This document shows positions 18,934 through 26,189 of a DNA stretch of 64,000 nt, piece by piece. The notes under the pieces were generated by a model. It searched no databases. It was not told the DNA's origin and saw nothing but the letters and a program-made list of their open reading frames with translations. Each line of letters opens with the position of its first letter. Within the stretch, counting starts at the first letter, position 1. A program made the position numbers and the translations under genes. This DNA comes from Flavobacterium potami (GTDB lineage: Bacteria > Bacteroidota > Bacteroidia > Flavobacteriales > Flavobacteriaceae), in the NCBI RefSeq assembly GCF_020026915.1, contig NZ_JAINUY010000005.1:370142-434141 (forward strand). Direction: 5' to 3'.

Positions 18934-19611
18934 GTGGGAAGTAAAAACAAACTAAAAAGATTCAGAGAAAACGAAACATTTCAAAACGTTTTTCAGCCAA
19001 CCAGAGAAGAAGTTGTAGGCGATTTAATGCCTTTAAAAGGAAAATGGAATTCTGATTTCTTTAAAAATGATAATCCTTTAGTTTTAGAATTAGGATGTGG
19101 AAAGGGAGAATATTCTGTTGGATTAGCAGAAAAATACCCAGACAAAAATTTTATCGGAATCGATATCAAAGGCGCACGTTTCTGGCGTGGTGCTAAAACT
19201 GCTGTCGAAGACGGTCTTCATAATGTTGCTTTTGTTCGTACTCAAATCGAATTGATCAATCATATTTTTGCCGAAGGCGAAGTAGACGAAATCTGGATTA
19301 CTTTTCCAGATCCGCAGATCAAATACAAAAGAACGAAACACAGAATGACAAATTCTGAATTCTTGAAATTATACAAAAAAATCCTGAAAAAAGACGGTGT
19401 CGTAAACCTAAAAACCGACAGCGAATTCATGCACGGTTATACACTAGGATTACTTCATGGAGAAGGTCACGAGGTTTTATATGCAAACCACAATGTTTAT
19501 AAAAATGAAGGAAGTCCAGAAGTAGTAACTTCAATTCAGACATTTTATGAGAAACAATATTTAGAAATTAACAAGGCAATTACGTATATTCGTTTCAAAA
19601 TTAAGGACTAA
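18934..19611 (+). CDS. trmB: tRNA (guanine-N7-)-methyltransferase
   Basis: I start at GTG 18934 (225 residues), because homologues begin with (M)GSKNKLKRF and because the upstream TTG falls inside a promoter box. The enzyme makes m7G46 in tRNA using S-adenosylmethionine. The SAM-binding motif LELGCGKGEY is at about residues 51-60, and the ITFPDPQIKYKRTKHR segment is the TrmB tRNA-binding/catalytic signature. It is followed 40 bases later by a LysE-type exporter in the same direction. Confidence 0.95.
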   Translation: MGSKNKLKRFRENETFQNVFQPTREEVVGDLMPLKGKWNSDFFKNDNPLVLELGCGKGEYSVGLAEKYPDKNFIGIDIKGARFWRGAKTAVEDGLHNVAFVRTQIELINHIFAEGEVDEIWITFPDPQIKYKRTKHRMTNSEFLKLYKKILKKDGVVNLKTDSEFMHGYTLGLLHGEGHEVLYANHNVYKNEGSPEVVTSIQTFYEKQYLEINKAITYIRFKIKD

Positions 19612-19651
19612 CCTTATTTTGAAATTTTATACTAACCGATTTAATAACTGA

Positions 19652-20290
19652 ATGGTATATCTTACTCCATTACTTTCGGGCTTTATCGCCGCCGCAATTG
19701 GGATTATTCCACCTGGATTAATCAATATGACAGCAGCCAAAATAAATCTGAAAGAAGGAAAAAAGAATGCGCTTTGGTTTGTAATCGGTGCTGTTTTTGT
19801 TATTTTTCTACAGGTTTATCTTGCGGTTTTATTTGCACGAGTAATTGATAATCGACCTGATGTTGTAACCTTAATGCGCGAAATTGGTTTTGTAATTTTC
19901 TCTATTTTAACGATTTACTTTCTTTTTATTGCTAAAGAACCCAAAACCAAAAAGAAATCAAAAATTAAAAAAAGCAGTAAAAAAAGTCGTTTTTTTCTCG
20001 GAATGTTACTTTCTGGATTAAACTTCTTTCCTATTCCCTATTATGTTGTCGTGAGTGTAACTTTGGCTTCGTACAATCTTTTTGTATTTGAAAACACGGT
20101 TATTTTTACCTTTGTTTTAGGTTCTGTACTAGGGTCGTTTGCAATTTTATACAGCTACATTGCTTTCTTTGGAAGAATCGAAAAGAAAACCGATTACATC
20201 ATGCGAAACATGAATACTATCATTGGAAGCATTACCGGTTTAGTAGCTATTGCAACACTTTTCAATATTTTGAATTATTACTTCGGATAA
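19652..20290 (+). CDS. LysE/RhtB-family transporter
   Basis: A 212-residue membrane protein with about six hydrophobic helices and the family's N-terminal pattern (SGFIAAAIGIIPPGLINMTAAKI, in part). A long Lys-rich cytoplasmic loop lies near residues 95-115. LysE-superfamily proteins export amino acids or related small molecules across the inner membrane. Substrate is unknown. It lies directly downstream of trmB and probably shares its transcript. Confidence 0.85.
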   Translation: MVYLTPLLSGFIAAAIGIIPPGLINMTAAKINLKEGKKNALWFVIGAVFVIFLQVYLAVLFARVIDNRPDVVTLMREIGFVIFSILTIYFLFIAKEPKTKKKSKIKKSSKKSRFFLGMLLSGLNFFPIPYYVVVSVTLASYNLFVFENTVIFTFVLGSVLGSFAILYSYIAFFGRIEKKTDYIMRNMNTIIGSITGLVAIATLFNILNYYFG

Positions 20291-20300
20291 ATAAAACGGA

Positions 20301-20359
20301 CCATTAAGAAATTAAGAAAAATTAAGTTTTTATCTTTATTAACTTCATATCTTAATGGT
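20301..20359. repeat. Intergenic inverted repeat (CCATTAAGAAATTAAG)
   Basis: ACCATTAAGAAATTAAG is mirrored by CATATCTTAATGGT about 40 bases on. Single copy in this window. Confidence 0.5.
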
Positions 20360-20371
20360 AAATATTTCAAA

Positions 20372-20698
20372 ATGGCTGAAGAAAATTTTTTCGAAAGAGT
20401 TTATGCAATTGCTAGACAAATCCCGTTTGGTAAAGTTACTTCTTATGGCGCTATTGCCAAAGCATTAGGCGCGGCACGTTCTGCACGAATGGTGGGTTGG
20501 GCAATGAATGCTTGTCATAATAAGGATGATGTTCCTGCCCACAGAGTCGTAAACCAAAAAGGACTTCTAACAGGAAAACATCACTTTGACGGAACTAATT
20601 TAATGCAGCAATTGTTAGAAAATGAAGGCATTAAAGTCGTCGACAATCAAATTGTAGATTTAGAAAAACATTTCTGGAAACCAGAAATTCAGGGTTAG
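20372..20698 (+). CDS. Alkyltransferase-like protein (ATL; MGMT fold without catalytic Cys)
   Basis: This 108-residue protein matches the DNA-binding domain of O6-methylguanine methyltransferase, including IPFGKVTSYGAIAKALG and ARMVGWAMN. The active-site motif, normally PCHRV, is PAHRV here (Ala56, His57, Arg58), so the alkyl-accepting cysteine is gone. Such ATL proteins bind O6-alkylguanine and flag it for nucleotide-excision repair. Whole length equals the ATL family, with no N-terminal domain, so this is not a broken MGMT. It is a single gene next to a cluster of intergenic repeats. Confidence 0.9.
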   Translation: MAEENFFERVYAIARQIPFGKVTSYGAIAKALGAARSARMVGWAMNACHNKDDVPAHRVVNQKGLLTGKHHFDGTNLMQQLLENEGIKVVDNQIVDLEKHFWKPEIQG

Positions 20699-20712
20699 AA
20701 AAATATATTTTT

Positions 20713-20777
20713 GTCAGGCTGAGCGGAATCGAAGCCACGCACCAATTGGAACGCCCTTCGACTTCGCTCAGGGTGAC
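20713..20777. repeat. Intergenic inverted repeat, family G (GTCAGGCTGAGCGG...)
   Basis: GTCAGGCTGAGCGGAATCGAAG is mirrored by CTTCGACTTCGCTCAGGGTGAC (reported here in part), giving a stem of about 20 pairs. The sequence is much more GC-rich than its surroundings. Confidence 0.8.
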
Positions 20778-20810
20778 ATTATCTAAAATTTAAGCGACAT
20801 TTGCTCTCAT

Positions 20811-20920
20811 TGCGTAGACGCACTGCAGTGCTCCTCTACAATAAAATCTTTACGACTTTGCGAGATTAAAACATTCCGCACTTCCTATAGTTGCGTAGAC
20901 GCACAGCAGTGCGTCTCTAC
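20811..20920. repeat. Two GCGTAGACGCAC...GTGCGTCTCTAC palindromes
   Basis: Units at 20811-20840 and 20891-20920 share TGCGTAGACGCAC-GCAGTGC-TCTCTAC and are separated by about 50 bases. Both are GC-richer than the genome background. The second unit is the more symmetrical. Confidence 0.7.
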
Positions 20921-20974
20921 AGTACAATTTCTACAATAAAAATCTTTGTGTCTTAGTGCCATTGTGGCAAAATA

Positions 20975-22300
20975 CTAAATCAAACAAATCACAAAACTAG
21001 TTTGATCTTCATCAGTTTGATAGCTTAAATAACCTCCATGCGCTTCTATGATGTTTTTAGAAAGCGTTAATCCAATTCCTGCGCCGTCTTTTCTGGTGGT
21101 GAAAAATGGCAAGAAAACTTTATCTCGAATTTCGGCATCTACTCCTTTTCCGTTATCAGAAATCACAATAAAAAAGCGATTGTTTTCGGTATAACTCGAA
21201 ATCATCAATTTCTTTTCCTCTTTTTCTTTCAAAGCATGAATACTGTTGGTAATCAAATTGATAATCACCTGTTCCATCTGATTTTTATCAATCAAAACCG
21301 AACGAGAACTATGAATTTCATTTACCAATTCTATTCCTTCTTGTTTCAAAATCGGATTCATAATTCGTAAACAATCTTCAAACAGCGCATTGATTGGCGT
21401 CATTTGTTTGTTTGGCGTCGGCAGCATGGCCAGTTTTCTATAATTCTCAACAAAAACCTGCAAATGATCACTTCTGTTTATGATGGTCGAAATACTACTT
21501 TTAATATCTTCAAAATCATCTTCTTCCAATTTTTCCTGATCCACAATATGAAGCAGATTTTGCGAGAGCGCACGAATTGGCGTTAACGAATTCATTAATT
21601 CATGCGAAATAATCTTCATTAAATTGATCCATGCTTCTTTCTCTTTTTTCTCAATAACACGCTGAATACTATCCAATAAAATGATAAAATATTCTTTATT
21701 GTACGTTTGCGTGTGAGAAGTCTGAAGCATAAAAGTCTGCAAATCCTGATCTTCTATTTTGATTGAAATAGCCGTTTTAACCTCAGCAAAACCAAGATTT
21801 TCAATTTCGCTACAAAGTCCGGGAATATAATTTTTAAGGTATTTCCAGTGCGTTACTTTGGGCACTTTAAAGAGATTTGAAAAACAGTCATTCATTATAA
21901 AAATAGACCAAGTTTCGTTTTCTTTTTCCAGAATCAAAGCTGCAGTATCAATACTGTTCAGAATCGAATGGTAGATTAATTCTTTCGAAGTCTGCTCTTG
22001 TTTCTGGACTTTCAAAGTTTCATACAAAAGATATAAGCTATTGAAATTGTCCTTTTTATTTTCTTCTGGAAAGTGCGTAGAAAAGTCGCTATGCAAAATA
22101 GAACTTATCGTTTTATCATAAAACAACAATTGATTTTTGACAAAAAAATACATTTCAAACAAGAAAATCAAAACAAAAACACCAACCAGAATCGCATTGA
22201 ATTTGAATCCGTTGTACAACAAAAAAGCACTGCAAAGAAAAAGTGCCATTACAAAAACGACTCTTACAAACAATGCGTTATAAAATTTCCAATTCTTCAT
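20975..22300 (-). CDS. Sensor histidine kinase (NtrY/NtrB-like)
   Basis: This 441-residue protein has two N-terminal membrane helices (about residues 10-55) with almost no periplasmic loop, then a PAS-like region (105-215), a dimerisation helix with phospho-acceptor His near residue 233 (ISHELMNSLTP), and a HATPase domain ending GAGIGLTLSKNIIEAHGG. The short periplasmic part implies sensing in or at the membrane. It lies downstream of the sigma-54 regulator gene at 22447-23799 and forms a two-component system that faces an ABC efflux operon. This sort of pairing is common in Flavobacterium. Confidence 0.92.
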   Translation of the reverse strand: MKNWKFYNALFVRVVFVMALFLCSAFLLYNGFKFNAILVGVFVLIFLFEMYFFVKNQLLFYDKTISSILHSDFSTHFPEENKKDNFNSLYLLYETLKVQKQEQTSKELIYHSILNSIDTAALILEKENETWSIFIMNDCFSNLFKVPKVTHWKYLKNYIPGLCSEIENLGFAEVKTAISIKIEDQDLQTFMLQTSHTQTYNKEYFIILLDSIQRVIEKKEKEAWINLMKIISHELMNSLTPIRALSQNLLHIVDQEKLEEDDFEDIKSSISTIINRSDHLQVFVENYRKLAMLPTPNKQMTPINALFEDCLRIMNPILKQEGIELVNEIHSSRSVLIDKNQMEQVIINLITNSIHALKEKEEKKLMISSYTENNRFFIVISDNGKGVDAEIRDKVFLPFFTTRKDGAGIGLTLSKNIIEAHGGYLSYQTDEDQTSFVICLI

Positions 22301-22308
22301 TTTTGTTT

Positions 22309-22440
22309 GAATTGCCTTCAGCTTTAGCTAGAGGGATAAAATTTATTTATAAAATGGGGTTTAGCCAAAATGCTGATATTTGGCTAAAGCCTCCAATCTT
22401 TCTTTAATTTCTACATCCAGCTAAAGCTGGACGCAATTCA
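22309..22440. repeat. Intergenic inverted repeat, family B (CAGCTTTAGCT/AGCTAAAGCTGG)
   Basis: GAATTGCCTTCAGCTTTAGC is answered by GCTAAAGCTGGACGCAATTC, with an inner GTTTAGCC...GGCTAAAG pair. A closer palindrome of the same family is at 45565-45692. It fills the gap between the regulator and kinase genes of one operon. Confidence 0.8.
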
Positions 22441-22446
22441 TTTTGC

Positions 22447-23799
22447 TTAATTCTTCAAATCGTATTTTTCGATTCTTCTGTAAAGCGCAGCACGAGACAA
22501 ACCAAGTTCATCTGCCGTTTTACTGATATTTCCGTTATGTTTAAAAAGAGCTTTTTCAATTGCACCTTTTTCCATTTCAGATAACGGATTTTCATCATTT
22601 TCCTGAATTTCTTCAAAATCTAAAATATCCAGATCCAACACAGAGATTGTATTGTTTTCTGCTAAAATAAGAGCGCGTTCAATTTTGTTTTCCATTTCAC
22701 GGACATTTCCTTTCCATGGATATTTTTCTAAATATTGTGCTACATTATCTTCAAAATGCCAATTCTCCTGATTGTATTTTTGGGCAACTTGTTCTAAAAT
22801 AAAATTGGCCATCGGGACAATATCATCTTTTCTTTCTCTTAAAGAAGGCAGATTTATTTCCATGGTATTAATTCTGTAAAGCAAATCTTCACGGAACGTT
22901 TTGTTTTTAACCTCAGTTTTAATGTCGCTGTTGGTTGCCGCAATAACTCGAACATTTAGAGGTCGAGGCTTACTTTCTCCCAAACGAGTCACGGTTTTGG
23001 TTTGTAAAACGTGTAATAATTTTGCCTGAAGATGCAACGGAATATTCCCGATTTCATCCAAAAAAATAGTTCCGTTCGAGGCATTTTCAAAACGACCGGC
23101 TGTATCAATTTTAGCATCTGTAAAAGCACCTTTGGCATAACCAAAAAGTTCACTTTCGAACAGATTATCGCTTAAAGAACCTAAATCTACATGCACAAAA
23201 GGCTGGTTTTTTCTTTCGGAATGTTGATGAATATATTCGGCAAAAACATATTTTCCGGTACCGTTTTCTCCCAAAATCAAAACGTTGGCATCAGTTCTGG
23301 CTACTTTTTCAGCTATAGCGTAAGCTTGTTTTATTTTGGCTGAAGTTCCGACAAAATATCTTTTTTCGTTTTTATCTTCTTCAAAAGTTGTTGTTTTCTT
23401 AGTGTTTTTTCTGCTTTCAGCAACCGCTTTATCAATAATTTCGAGCAGTTTTTCGTTATGCCAAGGTTTCAAAACATAATCAAAAGCTCCTATTTTTATA
23501 CCTTCAACAGCCGTTTCAATTTTACCAAAAGCGGTCATTAAGATTACAATAGTATTTGGCGAAAGCGTTTTAATTTCTTTCAACCAATGAATTCCTTCTC
23601 GCCCGTCTTCAAAACCAATTCGATAATTCATATCCAAAAGCACCACATTTATTTCGTTTTCACTTAAAATTGAAATAATTTTTTTAGGACTATTGGTTGT
23701 AAAAATGGTTTCAAAATGCTTTTTAAGAATCATTTTTGCAGAAAAAAGAATTTCTTCCTGATCGTCTACAACTAATATTTGGGCTTGCTTTTTTCTCAT
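22447..23799 (-). CDS. Sigma-54-dependent NtrC-family response regulator
   Basis: I start at ATG 23799 (450 residues), which has an AAGGAAC ribosome site just upstream; a longer frame has none and would overlap two operator-like dyads. Domains: receiver (residues 7-125, phospho-Asp56 in VLLDMNYR); AAA+ (about 150-385) with Walker A GENGTGKY 177-183, the sigma-54 loop GAFTDA 224-229 (canonical GAFTGA) and Walker B IFLDE 245-249; and a C-terminal Fis-type helix-turn-helix (about 425-448). It activates sigma-54 holoenzyme by remodelling. It is paired with the kinase downstream and divergent from an efflux operon whose upstream region carries a sigma-54-like element. Confidence 0.95.
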   Translation of the reverse strand: MRKKQAQILVVDDQEEILFSAKMILKKHFETIFTTNSPKKIISILSENEINVVLLDMNYRIGFEDGREGIHWLKEIKTLSPNTIVILMTAFGKIETAVEGIKIGAFDYVLKPWHNEKLLEIIDKAVAESRKNTKKTTTFEEDKNEKRYFVGTSAKIKQAYAIAEKVARTDANVLILGENGTGKYVFAEYIHQHSERKNQPFVHVDLGSLSDNLFESELFGYAKGAFTDAKIDTAGRFENASNGTIFLDEIGNIPLHLQAKLLHVLQTKTVTRLGESKPRPLNVRVIAATNSDIKTEVKNKTFREDLLYRINTMEINLPSLRERKDDIVPMANFILEQVAQKYNQENWHFEDNVAQYLEKYPWKGNVREMENKIERALILAENNTISVLDLDILDFEEIQENDENPLSEMEKGAIEKALFKHNGNISKTADELGLSRAALYRRIEKYDLKN

Positions 23800-23812
23800 G
23801 AGTTCCTTTTTT

Positions 23813-23826
23813 GTTCGGTTTCGAAC
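23813..23826. promoter_or_regulatory. Operator-like dyad GTTCGGTTTCGAAC
   Basis: Perfect GTTC-N6-GAAC dyad (inner bases GGTTTC), 22 bp from an identical arrangement at 23835-23848. It sits about 100 bp upstream of the sigma-54-like element at 23914, the usual distance for an NtrC-type enhancer site. Confidence 0.6.
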
Positions 23827-23834
23827 GGTCAACT

Positions 23835-23848
23835 GTTCATTATCGAAC
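23835..23848. promoter_or_regulatory. Operator-like dyad GTTCATTATCGAAC
   Basis: Second GTTC-N6-GAAC dyad, exactly 22 bp (two helical turns) after the first. The regulator gene starts 36 bases away on the other side, so the pair could also autoregulate it. Confidence 0.6.
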
Positions 23849-23913
23849 ACTGCTTTTTTATAGTGATTTTGAAAGCCTCTTTAAAATCAACACTTTACAA
23901 ATAATAAATTTTA

Positions 23914-23929
23914 TGGCACAGTATTTACC
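23914..23929 (+). promoter_or_regulatory. Sigma-54-like -24/-12 promoter for the efflux operon
   Basis: TGGCAC (23914-23919), five bases, then TTACC (23925-23929). The consensus is TGGCAC-N5-TTGC, so the only mismatch is A for G in the -12 block. The ATG of the efflux operon is at 23958, 28 bases downstream. Confidence 0.6.
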
Positions 23930-23957
23930 TATTGATTATCAGTAAAATATTAAAAAA

Positions 23958-25202
23958 ATGGACAAGATAATTCCTCGTAAAAATAAAAAAATTAGATATC
24001 TCACAATAGCAATTGCTGTTTTTTTAGTTTTGCTTGTAATCGTCTTTTTTGCATTCAATACTAAAAGAACTTTAAATGTAAAGGCTGATGAATTGGTAAT
24101 CCAGAAAGCAGAAAAAGGATTTTTTGAAGATTTTGTTGTTTTTCAGGCTAAAGTTGAACCTTTAAATGTAATGTTAGTCAACGTTACCGAAGGTGGTTCT
24201 GTAAAAGAAATTTTTGTAGAAAATGGTGCAATAGTTACCAAAGGACAATCATTAGCTCGTTTGTACAATCCGAACACAGAATTGAATTACCTGACTCAGG
24301 AAACAGCTATTATCGAGCAAATCAACAATTTGAATACGGGAAAATTGAACATTAGAAATCAGGAATTAAACCTTACCAAAGATTTGGTTTTAATTGAACA
24401 TGATTATAATGACGCCAAAAGACTGTACGATATGAATGCGAAGCTTTATGAAAAAGAAGTAATTTCGAGAAATGACTGGAATACTTTTAAGGAAAGCCTT
24501 CGTTTTCAGGAAGAACGAAAAAGAACCATCCAGCAAAGTATTCAAAAAGAAAAACAAAGCAATCAGGTTCAGATTTCACAGATCAATCGCTCAATTCAAA
24601 CGATGGAAAAGAGTTTGGATATTTTGAGAAACAACAAAAAGAACTTTTTAATTACTGCACCAGAAACAGGAAGATTAACTTCTTTTGAACCTGTCTTAGG
24701 AAAGTCTTTTCTGGCTGGAGCAAGCATCGGAAAAATTGATTCAAATAAAGGATACAAACTTGCCGCAGAAGTAGACGAATTTTATCTGGAAAAAATCAGA
24801 GAAGGTTTAAAAGGTCAAGTTGAATTTAAAGGAAAAAATCTTGAAGTTTTGGTAACCAAAGTAATTCCTGAGGTTAAAAGTGGTCGTTTTACTGTAGAAC
24901 TGGCATTTGTTTCAAAAGAAAATATTGTACTGCAAGACGGACTTAGTTTTGGCGTAAAACTGATTTTATCTGAAAAAAATAAAACACTTGTAATTCCGAA
25001 AGGAACTTTTAATCAAGAAGCAGCCGGAAAATGGATTTTTGTAGTAAAAGGCAATAAAGCAGAAAGACGCAATATAAAACTCGGACGCGAAAATCCTTCT
25101 TATTACGAAGTTTTAGAAGGCTTAAAAGAAGGCGAATCGGTAATTACTTCCTCTTATACAGATTACAAAGATGTAGAGGAGCTTTCGCTGGAAAAACAAT
25201 AG
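23958..25202 (+). CDS. Membrane-fusion (HlyD/MacA-like) efflux adaptor
   Basis: A 414-residue periplasmic adaptor. One membrane anchor lies near residues 12-32, followed by the first lipoyl half (VTEGGSVKEIFVENGA), a long coiled-coil hairpin (about 110-215) and the second lipoyl half and beta-barrel domains (TAPETGRLTSF onward). Such proteins link an inner-membrane transporter to an outer-membrane channel. It is the first gene of an operon with an ABC ATPase and an FtsX-like permease (MacB-like, but on separate polypeptides). The operon probably exports a peptide, lipid or drug; the substrate is unknown. A sigma-54-like promoter lies just upstream. Confidence 0.88.
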   Translation: MDKIIPRKNKKIRYLTIAIAVFLVLLVIVFFAFNTKRTLNVKADELVIQKAEKGFFEDFVVFQAKVEPLNVMLVNVTEGGSVKEIFVENGAIVTKGQSLARLYNPNTELNYLTQETAIIEQINNLNTGKLNIRNQELNLTKDLVLIEHDYNDAKRLYDMNAKLYEKEVISRNDWNTFKESLRFQEERKRTIQQSIQKEKQSNQVQISQINRSIQTMEKSLDILRNNKKNFLITAPETGRLTSFEPVLGKSFLAGASIGKIDSNKGYKLAAEVDEFYLEKIREGLKGQVEFKGKNLEVLVTKVIPEVKSGRFTVELAFVSKENIVLQDGLSFGVKLILSEKNKTLVIPKGTFNQEAAGKWIFVVKGNKAERRNIKLGRENPSYYEVLEGLKEGESVITSSYTDYKDVEELSLEKQ

Positions 25203-25207
25203 TTTAC

Positions 25208-25274
25208 TTTGTTTCAGGTTTCAAGTTCCAAGTTAACTCAACGAAAGAACCTGAAACTTGAAACCTGAAACAAA
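25208..25274. repeat. Intergenic inverted repeat, family C (TTTCAGGTTTCAAG)
   Basis: TTTGTTTCAGGTTTCAAG is mirrored by CTTGAAACCTGAAACAAA. A second copy is at 58531-58597. It sits inside the operon, between adaptor and ATPase genes. Confidence 0.85.
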
Positions 25275-25353
25275 AGAAAACAAAAAACAAAATCATCGTT
25301 TCAATCATCAATCAAAAAACGTTTTTAATAACATTTCAAAACCTTAAAAAATT

Positions 25354-26061
25354 ATGATCACAATTCAGAATTTAACCAAAGTTTTTAGAACAGAAGAAAT
25401 AGAAACTGCTGCTTTAAGTGGTATCAATTTAGAAATAAAAAAAGGAGATTTTTTAACTATCATGGGACCTTCAGGTTGTGGAAAATCGACTTTACTAAAT
25501 ATCATCGGACTTTTGGACAGCGCAAATGACGGAAGTTACAAATTATTAGATCAGGAAATGATTGGCCTGAAAGAAAAAGGAAGAGCACAAGTGAGAAAAG
25601 AAAATATTGGTTTCATTTTTCAAAACTTCAACTTAATCGACGAACTTTCTGTTTACGATAATATCGAATTGCCTTTGCTTTACAACAATGTAAAAGCTTC
25701 TGATAGAAAACAGAAAATTGAAGCGATTGCAGAGAAATTAAATATCTCTCATCGTTTGAAACATTTCCCACAACAGCTTTCTGGAGGACAACAGCAGAGA
25801 GTTGCCGTTGCAAGAGCTTTAGTAAATGATCCTAAAATTATTTTGGCCGATGAGCCAACCGGAAATTTAGATAGTAAAAACGGTAATGAAGTAATGGAAC
25901 TTTTAACCGATTTACATGCTAAAGGCGCAACAATTTTGATGGTTACCCACTCTGATTATGATGCTTCTTTTTCGCAAAGAACGATTCATATGAAAGACGG
26001 AGTTATATTCTCTGAGAAATTAAACCAGAGAAATGTAGATGTATTTATGGACGCTAAATAA
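25354..26061 (+). CDS. ABC transporter ATP-binding protein (MacB/LolD-like)
   Basis: A 235-residue ABC ATPase. Walker A is GPSGCGKST at residues 38-46, the signature LSGGQQQR at 142-149 and Walker B ILADEP at 163-168. The D-loop SKNGNEV and H-loop THSD follow. Its length and motif set match the MacB/LolD branch that works with FtsX-like permeases. It powers the adjacent permease (26190-28622). Confidence 0.93.
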   Translation: MITIQNLTKVFRTEEIETAALSGINLEIKKGDFLTIMGPSGCGKSTLLNIIGLLDSANDGSYKLLDQEMIGLKEKGRAQVRKENIGFIFQNFNLIDELSVYDNIELPLLYNNVKASDRKQKIEAIAEKLNISHRLKHFPQQLSGGQQQRVAVARALVNDPKIILADEPTGNLDSKNGNEVMELLTDLHAKGATILMVTHSDYDASFSQRTIHMKDGVIFSEKLNQRNVDVFMDAK

Positions 26062-26189
26062 AGAAATCATGATTAAAATTATTGTTACTGCATTCGTAGT
26101 TCTGATAGAATTGGTCTGCAAAATTTTCACAATGCTTTAAAAAAAAGAATCCGTTAGATTCAAAACTCATTTAACTAAAAACAAACACC

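Noticed and set aside
22073..22327. 84-codon plus-strand frame opposite the histidine kinase N-terminus
   Set aside because: It is antisense to the membrane helices and rich in Lys/Asn/Gln from reading AT-rich codons backwards.
23802..23812. GTTCC near the first GTTC-N6-GAAC dyad as a third half-site
   Set aside because: It lacks a matching GAAC partner at the same spacing and overlaps the ribosome site of the regulator gene.
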